Below, one piece after another: positions 1 through 12,302 of a DNA stretch of 64,000 nucleotides. A program made the translations under genes and the position numbers. The notes under the pieces were generated by a model. The model was not told the origin of the DNA. It made no database searches and saw only the letters and a list, made by a program, of their open reading frames with translations. The stretch is from DASRIA01 sp963768885 (GTDB taxonomy: Bacteria; Actinomycetota; Thermoleophilia; Solirubrobacterales; JBBDJG01): assembly GCA_963768885.1 (NCBI GenBank), contig CAVYJN010000006.1, positions 1,178,001 to 1,242,000 on the forward strand, in the 5' to 3' direction. Position 1 is the first letter of the stretch. Every line of letters begins with the position of its first letter.

Positions 1-21
1 ACTCTTCGTATATGCAGCATT

Positions 22-4821
<4,800 letters not shown>

Positions 4822-4928
4822 TTTTTTTTCAGATCCCCCGTTGGTGGAGGCCACTGTGCAGTTTTCAGGGCCCGGCGAAGTGCCGTGGTCCACATACCGG
4901 ACGCCCTTTCTGGGCGTTCGGGCACCGG

Positions 4929-5045
4929 TTTCGGTGGCTATAGCGAGAGGGAAACACCTCTTCCCATTTCGAACAGAGAAGTTAAGCCTCTCAGCGCCGA
5001 TGGTACTTGGCCCGAAAGGGCCCGGGAGAGTAGGTCGCCGCCGGT
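4929..5045 (+). rRNA. rrf: 5S ribosomal RNA
   Basis: The core segments cccatttcgaacagagaagttaagcc and gggagagtaggtcgccgcc are typical of actinobacterial 5S. The 5' cggtgg (4932-4937) pairs with ccgccg (5038-5043) to form helix I. It lies about 110 bases after 23S. The ends are approximate by a few bases. Confidence 0.93.
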
Positions 5046-5121
5046 CTTTATTCATTGGGCGGCCCCCGAAACGGGGGTCGCTCGTGACTTTAGGTGTGGG
5101 CGAAGCCCACTCGATGTTCGC

Positions 5122-5149
5122 CGGGTCGCCTGTGGGCGGCCCGCTTTTT
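5122..5149 (+). terminator. Rho-independent terminator of the rRNA operon
   Basis: The inverted repeat cgggtcgcc / ggcggcccg (9 pairs including a G-U) has a short tgtg loop and is followed by ctttttcg. A second tight hairpin (cccccg-aaa-cggggg, 5063-5077) lies just upstream. The position between 5S and the next gene fits the end of the rRNA transcript. It also argues against using the in-frame ATG at 5094 for the following gene. Confidence 0.7.
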
Positions 5150-5183
5150 CGTGGTCGCGCTCCCCGCGGATAGAGTCCCGCGG

Positions 5184-6422
5184 ATGAGCGAGTCGAACGG
5201 GCATCTGACGCTCGACGATCCCCGCGTCGGCACGGCCGCGCCCGCGCTCGAGGAGGCGCTCGGGGTGATCCGCCTGCTGGCCTCGGACATCGGCCCGCGC
5301 CGGCCCTGCTCGGATGCCGAGAAGCGCGCGGCGACGGAGCTCGTCGCCTGGCTGCGGCGGCGCGGGGTGGAGGCACGCACCGAGGCGTTCCGCGGTTATT
5401 CGACCTTCGCCAAGCCGTACGCGCTGCTCTTCGGCGCATCGCTCGCCGGGGGACTGCTGCAGCGCACGGGTCATGCGCGGACCGGCACCGCCCTGGCGCT
5501 CGGCAGCGCGATCGCCGGAACGCTCGAGGGCGATCTGCGCCACACGCCCGTGTCCGACGCGCTCAGCGCCGAGCCCAGCGTCTATGTGTGGGGCCACGTG
5601 CCCGCCGCCGGCCCCGCGCGCCGGCGTGTATGCCTGTGCGGGCACCTCGACACGAGCCGCTCGGGCGCCATGTTCCATCCGAAGGTCGTGCCGCACCTCG
5701 CAAAACTCCTGCAAATCCCAGCTGTTTCGGCGACGCTGCTGGCCGCGGGAGCGCTCGTGACGCGCGCGCCGGGTGGCCGCGCGCTGCACACCGCAGCGCT
5801 CGCCGGGATGGCGTTCTCGCTCGTGATGATCGCGGAGCGCGAGCTGCGCGGGGAGGACGTCCCCGGAGCCAGCGACAACGCGTCGGGCGCCGCGATCGCG
5901 ATGCAGATCGCCGCCGAGTGCGCGGCATCACCGCTGCAGCACACCGAGGTCGACGTGCTGATCACGAGCTGCGAGGAGTCGGGCATGCTGGGCGCCCAGG
6001 CATACGCGAGGAAGCAGCGTCTGCGCGCCGCCGAGACCACGTTCATCAACTTCGACACGCTCGGCGGGCCCGCTCCGGTCACCTACATCCTGCGCGAGGG
6101 CAGCGCGACCGTGAACCGCCCCGCATCCGAGCGGCTGATCGGGCTGCTCGAGGCGATCGCCAAGCGCCGGCCCGACCTCGGGCTGACACCGGCGCGCACG
6201 ACCCCCGGCCTACCGACCGACGCGACGCCGATGCGCGCGCGTGGGTGGGAGGCCGTGACGTTGCTCGCCCAGGGCAAGACGATCCCGAACTACCACTGGC
6301 CGACCGACACCTACGAGAACGTCGACCCGCCCACCGTCGGACGCGCGCTCGAGGCCGGGCGCGAGCTGCTGCTCGCCCTCGACGCCGAGGTCGCGCGCCC
6401 CGCCACGTCGCCTTCCGGCTAG
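5184..6422 (+). CDS. M28 family zinc metallopeptidase
   Basis: A 412-residue protein with the co-catalytic zinc site of M28 aminopeptidases: His154-x-Asp156 in GHLDTSRSG, the bridging Asp231 in GASDNASG, the Glu264-Glu265 pair in TSCEESGMLG, Asp291, and His371 in NYHWPTDTYEN. The family removes N-terminal residues or acts on related substrates; the substrate here cannot be read. Two hydrophobic stretches (about 80-95 and 175-217) suggest membrane association, the second lying between the first two zinc ligands. I chose ATG 5184 because the upstream in-frame ATG at 5094 precedes the rRNA terminator. Confidence 0.88.
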   Translation: MSESNGHLTLDDPRVGTAAPALEEALGVIRLLASDIGPRRPCSDAEKRAATELVAWLRRRGVEARTEAFRGYSTFAKPYALLFGASLAGGLLQRTGHARTGTALALGSAIAGTLEGDLRHTPVSDALSAEPSVYVWGHVPAAGPARRRVCLCGHLDTSRSGAMFHPKVVPHLAKLLQIPAVSATLLAAGALVTRAPGGRALHTAALAGMAFSLVMIAERELRGEDVPGASDNASGAAIAMQIAAECAASPLQHTEVDVLITSCEESGMLGAQAYARKQRLRAAETTFINFDTLGGPAPVTYILREGSATVNRPASERLIGLLEAIAKRRPDLGLTPARTTPGLPTDATPMRARGWEAVTLLAQGKTIPNYHWPTDTYENVDPPTVGRALEAGRELLLALDAEVARPATSPSG

Positions 6423-6841
6423 CGCGCGGGCCTGCCCGGCACCGGCGACGGATCGGCCGGTGCACACAGGCACGGCTGCGTGCTCGCGGGCACGCCACCG
6501 CGACGGCGCGGCACCCGGCCGCGCAGCGATGACCTCGCCGGCCGGGGGATGCGGGACGCGGTGGTGGTCGGACACGAGTCCGCCACGTCGGGCGAGTGCG
6601 CGCAACGTGTGACCGGAGCGCGCGTGAACAGGAACAGGCGGCCCGCGGGCTCGCCTGCGCGAGGCTGCGGCGCGTCCTCGTGGTGCTCCGCGTGGACGGT
6701 GTCGTCCTCCGTGTACGCCCCGAGCGTCGCGAACTCGGCCACCAGGCGCAGCCGCTCCCGCAGATCGTCCCTGAGACGGGCCTGCGCGGCCTGGGTGGGA
6801 ACGCCGGAAACGCTGTCTTCGATTGTCTGATTCCAGAACAT
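6419..6841 (-). CDS. Doubtful small ORF in a 513-base gap
   Basis: The stretch 6423-6935 between the M28 gene and the hydrolase holds no recognised gene. The best candidate is this minus-strand frame of 140 codons. Its first 55 residues look protein-like (amphipathic, starting MFWNQTIEDSVSG), but the rest degenerates into an Arg/Pro/Ser-rich string typical of a non-coding frame in high-GC DNA. There is no clear ribosome-binding site. It may be a shorter real gene with a shift, or nothing. No RNA gene or terminator stood out in the gap. Confidence 0.2.
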   Translation of the reverse strand: MFWNQTIEDSVSGVPTQAAQARLRDDLRERLRLVAEFATLGAYTEDDTVHAEHHEDAPQPRAGEPAGRLFLFTRAPVTRCAHSPDVADSCPTTTASRIPRPARSSLRGRVPRRRGGVPASTQPCLCAPADPSPVPGRPAR

Positions 6842-6935
6842 AGGTTCGTAGGCTAGGAAGGGCCCCGGACAGAACACGTGTTCTGCACGAAGATTTGCAG
6901 GAACGGCGGCAATCCCGCTCGCAGAGCCAGATCGC

Positions 6936-7766
6936 TCACGCCGTCACGGCCGCTCGCTCGAGGAAGCCCAGGATCGCGCGCGAGAGCTGGGCCCCGCGCC
7001 AGGCCAGCGGCGAGGCGCCCGGCTGCTCGCTCGTCAGCTCGGCCCCCTCGATGTGCTCGGCGTAGATCCGGGACACCTCATATGGATGCTCCGGATCGAG
7101 CTCGTCGCGGCTCGCGACGATCAGGGTCGGCGCCGCGACCCGCGCGAGCGCCACGACACCCTCGAACGCCGTCGAGCGCGGCACCACGCGCAGCGCGTCG
7201 GCCACCGCTCCGGGATGCCGGTGACGCGAGAGCCGCTGCCTGATCGCCTCGAGGATCAACCCTCGAAACCTCGGCTCGACCGGCGGATCGCCGTAGGCGC
7301 GCATGAATCCCTCCACGCCGTCGCGCTCGATCCCGTCCGCCAGCGCGTCCCAGCGCGCGAGCTCGTCCGGGTCGGTCTGCGGCAGGCCGAGGTGCGCCGG
7401 GGTGATCTGCACCAGCGCCGCGACCCGGTCGGGATGCTCGAGCGTGTAGGCGAGCGTGGTCGCGGCCCCCATGGACGCGCCCACCAGCACGACCCGGTCG
7501 AGCCCACGCTCGTCGAGCACGGCTCCGAGGTCGGCCACGAGGTCGGGGTACCCGTACGCGCGCGGGTCGGGCGCCGGCCCCGAGTCGCCGTGGCCGCGCG
7601 CGTCATAGGAGACGATCCGGTGCCCGGCGCGCTGGAGCACCTTCGACCCGTGCACGACGTAGCGGCGCGTCGCCGTCAGGCCGTGGGCGAGGACCAGCGC
7701 CGGCGCGGCCGCGGAGCCCTCGCCGGCCTCCTCGGCGAACAAGGAGACGCCGCCCCGGCCGGCCAC
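6936..7766 (-). CDS. Alpha/beta hydrolase
   Basis: A 276-residue alpha/beta-hydrolase fold protein. It has the HGLTA oxyanion segment, the YDARGHGDSG motif common in esterases and lactonases, the nucleophile elbow GASMGAAT (Ser), the late acid region (ASRDELDP) and a C-terminal catalytic region. Closest in style to 3-oxoadipate enol-lactonase or general esterases; the substrate is unknown. The GTG start at 7766 lies 9 bases after the stop of the upstream dehydrogenase gene, so the two are probably co-transcribed. Confidence 0.8.
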   Translation of the reverse strand: MAGRGGVSLFAEEAGEGSAAAPALVLAHGLTATRRYVVHGSKVLQRAGHRIVSYDARGHGDSGPAPDPRAYGYPDLVADLGAVLDERGLDRVVLVGASMGAATTLAYTLEHPDRVAALVQITPAHLGLPQTDPDELARWDALADGIERDGVEGFMRAYGDPPVEPRFRGLILEAIRQRLSRHRHPGAVADALRVVPRSTAFEGVVALARVAAPTLIVASRDELDPEHPYEVSRIYAEHIEGAELTSEQPGASPLAWRGAQLSRAILGFLERAAVTA

Positions 7767-7774
7767 CGTCGCGC

Positions 7775-8884
7775 TCAGGTGCCCGGCTCCCCGCTGAGGC
7801 TCGACCAGATCTCGCGCTTCGTGCGCACCCGCGCGATCACCTCGTCGGTGAGCTCCGACGTCGAGGCGTGACCGCCGAGGTCGGGAGTGCGCACGCCCGT
7901 CGCCGCGGCCTCGAGCACCGCCTCGTACACGGCGCGCGACGCGGTCGCCGCCTGCGCGTGGCCACCGTCGCCGAGGTAGCGCAGCAGCGCCGCGACCGCC
8001 AGGATCATGGCCATCGGGTTCGCGATGTCCTTGCCCTCGAGCGCGGGCGCGGTCCCGTGCGGGGCCTCCGTCATCACGACGGTCGTGCGCAGCTCGTCGT
8101 CGAACGACAGCAGCACGGACTCCGCGCCGGCGATCGAGCCGAACAGGGCCAGCACCAGCTCCGACAGGCAGTCGCCGTCGCGGTTGAGCGCGGGGATCAC
8201 GAGCGGCGCCTCCGACGGGACGCCGCCCACGAGGCCGGCATAGGTCACGTCGATCAGCTGCGGCTGGTAGGGGACGTCCGGGAACCGCGAGGCCGCCGCG
8301 TCCATCTCCTCCTTGAGCATGCCCTCGTACACGGGGCTGACCGTCCACTTGGGCCCGCCGTAGACCCGCGCGTGCGTGCGCGCGGCGGTCCGGAACGCGT
8401 ACTCGGCGACCGCGCGGCAGACCGAGCGGTGCACGCGCTCGGTGCGAAATGCGACCTCGTCGCCGTCCTCGGCCGCGCGCCGCTCCTCGGCGCCGTAGGC
8501 GTCCTCGACCGCCATCCGCACCACCGACACCGGATGGTGCACGCCGCCGATCGGGGTCACCCCGGGGATCCGGCGCCCCGCCCGGATGATCACCTTGCCG
8601 TCGATCGCCTCGCGCAGGATCTTGTTGGGGCTGCCGACGTCGTCGGCACCCTCCGGCGTGATCGTGGCGGCCTTGATGCCGTAGCCGGACTCGCGCATCG
8701 CACGCGCAGCCGCGATCACGACCTCGTTGCCCGTGCGCCGGCGATTCTCGAGCGAGAGGTCGTAGGACTCCAGCTCGACGCCGAAGCCGCAGACACCCGC
8801 GTCGAGCAGCCGCAGGGCCTGGTCGAGGAGCTCCTGACCCGTCTGGTCCCCCTCGAGCACGATAATCCGGGGCGGGTCGGGCAT
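7775..8884 (-). CDS. Isocitrate/isopropylmalate dehydrogenase family protein
   Basis: A 369-residue member of the beta-decarboxylating dehydrogenase family. GDQTGQELLDQAL is the N-terminal signature, SPNKILR resembles the isocitrate-binding Ser-x-Asn-x-x-x-Arg, and the nucleotide-binding HGTAPALEGKDIANP with following Asn and Met residues fits the NAD(P) site. The family oxidatively decarboxylates (2R,3S)-3-hydroxy acids such as isocitrate, 3-isopropylmalate, homoisocitrate or tartrate. The motifs are closer to isocitrate than isopropylmalate enzymes, but the protein is shorter than classical Icd. The ATG start gives MPDPPRIIVLEGD. Followed by the hydrolase gene in a likely two-gene operon. 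Confidence 0.75.
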   Translation of the reverse strand: MPDPPRIIVLEGDQTGQELLDQALRLLDAGVCGFGVELESYDLSLENRRRTGNEVVIAAARAMRESGYGIKAATITPEGADDVGSPNKILREAIDGKVIIRAGRRIPGVTPIGGVHHPVSVVRMAVEDAYGAEERRAAEDGDEVAFRTERVHRSVCRAVAEYAFRTAARTHARVYGGPKWTVSPVYEGMLKEEMDAAASRFPDVPYQPQLIDVTYAGLVGGVPSEAPLVIPALNRDGDCLSELVLALFGSIAGAESVLLSFDDELRTTVVMTEAPHGTAPALEGKDIANPMAMILAVAALLRYLGDGGHAQAATASRAVYEAVLEAAATGVRTPDLGGHASTSELTDEVIARVRTKREIWSSLSGEPGT

Positions 8885-8912
8885 CGGCCGGAATCTACCC
8901 GAGGAGGCGCAA

Positions 8913-9251
8913 ATGGCCCCACCCGGGCCGGGGAAGTGCACGTGGTGCGGCAACGCCGTCGAGGCGACGGACGGCTTTCGCCTCGGCGAGCACGCGGGCG
9001 ACCGCGGCGCCGTCTTCTGCCGGCTCGAGCACGTCGTGCCCTGGGTCATGCAGGGCGCGCACTGGGAGGCGGGCGAGCCGATCGAGCCCACGGGCACCGA
9101 CACGACGCACGACTGCGCCCAGTGCGGCGCCGAGCTGGGGGACGGGCGGGTCGTGCTGGTGCGACACAGGGGGGAGCACCGCATACCGGACGGCTTCTGC
9201 TCGGTGGACCACCTGCTCGAATGGGCGAAGGCGGGAGGGCGCTGGCAATAG
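8913..9251 (+). CDS. Small cysteine-rich hypothetical protein
   Basis: A 112-residue protein with two CxxC motifs (CTWC near the N-terminus, CAQC in the middle) and further Cys and His residues (FCRLEH, FCSVDH), arranged as two similar halves. Each half has CxxC followed about 20 residues later by F-C-x-x-(E/D)-H. This looks like a duplicated zinc-binding module. It is divergent from the dehydrogenase gene, only 28 bases away, so a shared promoter region is likely. No function can be named. Confidence 0.6.
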   Translation: MAPPGPGKCTWCGNAVEATDGFRLGEHAGDRGAVFCRLEHVVPWVMQGAHWEAGEPIEPTGTDTTHDCAQCGAELGDGRVVLVRHRGEHRIPDGFCSVDHLLEWAKAGGRWQ

Positions 9252-9321
9252 CCGCGCCCGCAGGCGCCCGGATGCAGGAGTTTTTCGCGCGGAGGCGCAC
9301 TGTTACCCTTCGAGAGCCTCC

Positions 9322-10620
9322 ATGGACAAGTTCGTAATAGAAGGTGGTTATCCGCTCTCCGGCACCGTCGTGCCGGCGGGCAACAAGAACGCCGCGCTCC
9401 CGATCCTGGCGGCGTCGCTGCTGACCGAGGAGGAGCTGGTGGTCGGCAACGTCCCGCGCATCCGCGACGTCGACTCGATGCTCGCGTTGCTCGAGGACCT
9501 CGGCGTGAACGTCACGTGGCGCGACGAGCACGAGGTCGTCCTGCACGCGGCGAACGTCTCGAGCACCGACGTCCACGCCGACCTCGCGGGACGCATCCGG
9601 GCGTCGTTCCTGCTCGCGGGGCCGCTGCTCGCCCGCGCAGGAGAGGCCCGCATCCCGCCGCCCGGCGGGGACTTCATCGGCCGGCGGCGGCTCGACCCGC
9701 ACCTCGACGCGCTGCGCGCGCTCGGGGCGCAGATCCACCTCGACCGCGACTACGAGATGTGGGCGCCGCAGGGCCTCAAGGGGTGCGACTTCTTCATGGA
9801 CGAGGCGAGCGTGATGGCGACCGAGAACACCCTGATGGCCGCCGCGCTCACGTCGGGCACCACCACGATCCGCAACGCCGCCTCCGAGCCGCACGTGCAG
9901 GACCTCGCGCGCCTGCTGGTCAAGATGGGCGCGCGGATCGACGGCATCGGCTCGAACGTGCTCACGGTGCACGGGCGCCCGCGGCTGAGCGGCGCGCGCG
10001 TGGACGTCGCGCCCGACCACATCGAGGTGGGCAGCTTCATGGCGCTCGCCGCCGTCACAGGCGGCGAGATGCGCATCCGGAACACCGTGCCCGAGGACCT
10101 GAAGATGGTCCGGATGGTGTTCGAGCGGCTCGGCCTGAAGTCTTACTTCGAGGACTCCGACCTGATCGTGCCCCCCGAGCAGCGGCTGCGCGTGCGCGAC
10201 GACGTCGGGGGCGCGATGCCCGAGATCGACGACGGTCCGTGGCCGGCGTTCCCCGCGGACCTCACGAGCATCGCGCTCGCGGTGGCGACGCAGGCCGAGG
10301 GCATGGTGCTGATCCACGAGAAGATGTTCGAGAACCGGCTGTTCTTCGTCGACAAGCTGACTTCGATGGGCGCTCGGATCGTGCTCTGCGATCCCCACCG
10401 GGCGATCGTGAGCGGTCCGAGCCGGCTTCATGGTGAGCGCGTGGAGAGCCCCGACATCAGGGCCGGCATGGCGATGCTCATTGCCAGCCTGTGCGCCGAG
10501 GGCGTCTCGGAGATCGGCAACGTCGGCCAGATCGACCGCGGGTACGAGCGCATCGACGATCGCCTGCGCGAGCTCGGCGCGCGCATCGAGCGCGTGTCCG
10601 GCGACCGCGTCTCGGCGTAG
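9322..10620 (+). CDS. murA: UDP-N-acetylglucosamine 1-carboxyvinyltransferase
   Basis: A 432-residue MurA that transfers enolpyruvyl from PEP to UDP-GlcNAc in the cytoplasm, the first committed step of peptidoglycan synthesis. Seen here: Lys22 in AGNKNAALP, repeated inside-out alpha/beta units, the PWPAFPADLTS segment holding the catalytic Asp, and the C-terminal GYERIDDRL. The flexible-loop position normally held by Cys115 (E. coli numbering) is Asp117 here (PGGDFIGRRRLDPH). That Cys-to-Asp form is known from mycobacteria and chlamydiae and does not react with fosfomycin. It lies 30 bases before hisZ, so it may share the his transcript. Confidence 0.95.
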   Translation: MDKFVIEGGYPLSGTVVPAGNKNAALPILAASLLTEEELVVGNVPRIRDVDSMLALLEDLGVNVTWRDEHEVVLHAANVSSTDVHADLAGRIRASFLLAGPLLARAGEARIPPPGGDFIGRRRLDPHLDALRALGAQIHLDRDYEMWAPQGLKGCDFFMDEASVMATENTLMAAALTSGTTTIRNAASEPHVQDLARLLVKMGARIDGIGSNVLTVHGRPRLSGARVDVAPDHIEVGSFMALAAVTGGEMRIRNTVPEDLKMVRMVFERLGLKSYFEDSDLIVPPEQRLRVRDDVGGAMPEIDDGPWPAFPADLTSIALAVATQAEGMVLIHEKMFENRLFFVDKLTSMGARIVLCDPHRAIVSGPSRLHGERVESPDIRAGMAMLIASLCAEGVSEIGNVGQIDRGYERIDDRLRELGARIERVSGDRVSA

Positions 10621-10650
10621 CGCGGAAGAACACCGGGCCAGGAGCACGTC

Positions 10651-11646
10651 GTGACCTTTCCGATCCCACCCGGGACGCGCGACATCCTGCCCGACGAGAT
10701 GCGCGAGCTGCGGCGCCTCTCGACCGACCTGCTCGACACCTTCGAGCGCTTCGGGTACGGCGAGGTGTGGACTCCCACGATGGAGTACGAGGACGTGCTC
10801 GTGCAGGGCGACGAGCGCGCCGCCGGGGCCTCCTACCGCCTCTTCGACGAGCACGGCCAGGTGCTCGCGCTGCGCTCGGACATGACGATCCCGATCGCGC
10901 GCCTCGTCGCGACCCGCTACCCCGAGGCCGAGCCGCCGCTGCGCCTCTGCTACCTCTCCCACGCGTATCGCGCGGTGCGCCCGCAGCGCGGCCAGCAGCG
11001 CGAGTTCCTCCAGGCCGGGATCGAGCTGATCGGAGCCGACGCCCCGGCCGGGACCGTGGACGTGCTCGAGGTCCTCTGCGCGGCGCTCGACGCCGGGGGG
11101 CTGCCGCGCGCACGCATCGGGCTCGGTGACGCCGGGCTCTTCCGGGGCCTGCTGCAGGGCATGGGGGTCGGCGCCGCCGAGGCGAAGGGCGCGATCGAGG
11201 CGCTCGCCCGGCACGACCTCGTCGACCTCGAGCGGCGCGTGGCCGAGCTGCCGATCGACGCGGAGCGCCGCCGCACGCTCGTCGCCCTGCCGCAGCTGCG
11301 TGGCAGTGCGGACGTGATCGAGCGCGCGATCGAGCACGGCGGGGAGGACGTGCGCGCCCCGATCTCGCGCCTCGCGGACGTCGCTACCGGCCTCGCGCAG
11401 CGCGGCCTCTCGGACCGCGTGATCTTCGACCTCGGGCTCGTGCGCGACCTCGGCTACTACACCGGCGCGATCTTCGAGGTCTACGACCCCGCGCTCGGGC
11501 ACGTGATCGGTGGCGGCGGGCGCTACGACGACCTGCTGGGGCGCTTCGGGCGCAGGCTCCCGGCATGCGGCTTCGCGCTCTACGTCGAGCGCCTGCACGT
11601 GGCGCAGGCCGAAGAGGAGCGACGCGACGCGGGGGGACCGGCATGA
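10651..11646 (+). CDS. hisZ: ATP phosphoribosyltransferase regulatory subunit
   Basis: A 331-residue class II aminoacyl-tRNA-synthetase-like protein (PPGTRDILPDEM; motif 2 region YRLFDEHGQVLALRSDMT; motif 3-like GGGGRYDDLLGRFG). It ends right after motif 3, with no anticodon-binding domain. That marks it as HisZ rather than histidyl-tRNA synthetase. It binds and regulates the short HisG encoded next. GTG start with aggag 8 bases upstream. It overlaps hisG by 4 bases (ATGA). Confidence 0.9.
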   Translation: MTFPIPPGTRDILPDEMRELRRLSTDLLDTFERFGYGEVWTPTMEYEDVLVQGDERAAGASYRLFDEHGQVLALRSDMTIPIARLVATRYPEAEPPLRLCYLSHAYRAVRPQRGQQREFLQAGIELIGADAPAGTVDVLEVLCAALDAGGLPRARIGLGDAGLFRGLLQGMGVGAAEAKGAIEALARHDLVDLERRVAELPIDAERRRTLVALPQLRGSADVIERAIEHGGEDVRAPISRLADVATGLAQRGLSDRVIFDLGLVRDLGYYTGAIFEVYDPALGHVIGGGGRYDDLLGRFGRRLPACGFALYVERLHVAQAEEERRDAGGPA

Positions 11647-12302
11647 GCGCCGACGCGACCGGGCCGCTGCGGATCGCCGTGCCCCGCGGTGCGCTGTTCG
11701 GCGACACGCTCGACCTGCTCGACCGGATCGGCGTCGACACGGCGGCGTTGCGCTCGGACTCGCGCTCCCTGCTGTTCCCGGGCGAGGAGATCACGCTCGT
11801 CACGATGCGCCCGAGCGACGTCCCGACCTATGTGGAGGCGGGCGCGGTCGACCTCGGGATCACCGGCAAGGACGTCCTCATGGAGCAGCACGAGCGCGTC
11901 GTGTACGAGCTGCTCGACCTCGGTTACGGCCACTGCCGGATGGTGGTCGCGACGCGCGCCGGCGACCACTTCGCCGACGAGCTCGAGCGCCGCCTGGGGG
12001 CGCTGCGGATCGCGACGAAGTATCCGCGGATCGCGGCTCGCTACTTCGAGGACTCCGGGCGCCAGGCGGAGGTGATCGAGGTCAAGGGCTCGGTCGAGCT
12101 GGCGCCGATCTCTGGCCTCGCGGAGGCGATCGTCGACCTCACCGCGAGCGGCCGCACGCTGCGCGAGAACCACCTCGAGGTGCGCGAGGAGATCGCCGTC
12201 TGCACGGCGCGGCTGGTCGCGAACCGGGTCTCTTTCAAGCTGCGTCGCGCCGCGATCGACGACGTCGTGCAGCGGATCGGGGGCGAGGCTGATGCGCGCT
12301 AG
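11643..12302 (+). CDS. hisG: ATP phosphoribosyltransferase, short form
   Basis: Catalyses ATP + PRPP to phosphoribosyl-ATP, the first step of histidine synthesis. At 219 residues it is the short HisG form, which lacks the C-terminal regulatory domain and works with HisZ, encoded directly upstream. Visible motifs are the N-terminal RIAVPRGAL, GITGKDVLME, and the loop region with VKGSVELAPISGLAEAIVDL that binds PRPP. The ATG at 11643 overlaps the hisZ stop. Its 3' end overlaps hisD by 11 bases. Confidence 0.95.
   Translation: MSADATGPLRIAVPRGALFGDTLDLLDRIGVDTAALRSDSRSLLFPGEEITLVTMRPSDVPTYVEAGAVDLGITGKDVLMEQHERVVYELLDLGYGHCRMVVATRAGDHFADELERRLGALRIATKYPRIAARYFEDSGRQAEVIEVKGSVELAPISGLAEAIVDLTASGRTLRENHLEVREEIAVCTARLVANRVSFKLRRAAIDDVVQRIGGEADAR

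Noticed and set aside
6480..6830. A 116-codon plus-strand frame in the gap after the M28 gene
   Set aside because: Arg/Ser/Ala-rich composition, no Shine-Dalgarno site and no resemblance to any family.
9046..11598. An 850-codon open frame on the minus strand
   Set aside because: It is antisense to murA and hisZ, whose products are unmistakable. Long antisense frames (others at 54198-56849 and 59436-62318) arise from the GC-rich third codon position.
10651..11646. hisS (histidyl-tRNA synthetase) as an alternative call
   Set aside because: The protein stops after motif 3 without an anticodon-binding domain and is fused by overlap to a short hisG, so hisZ fits.
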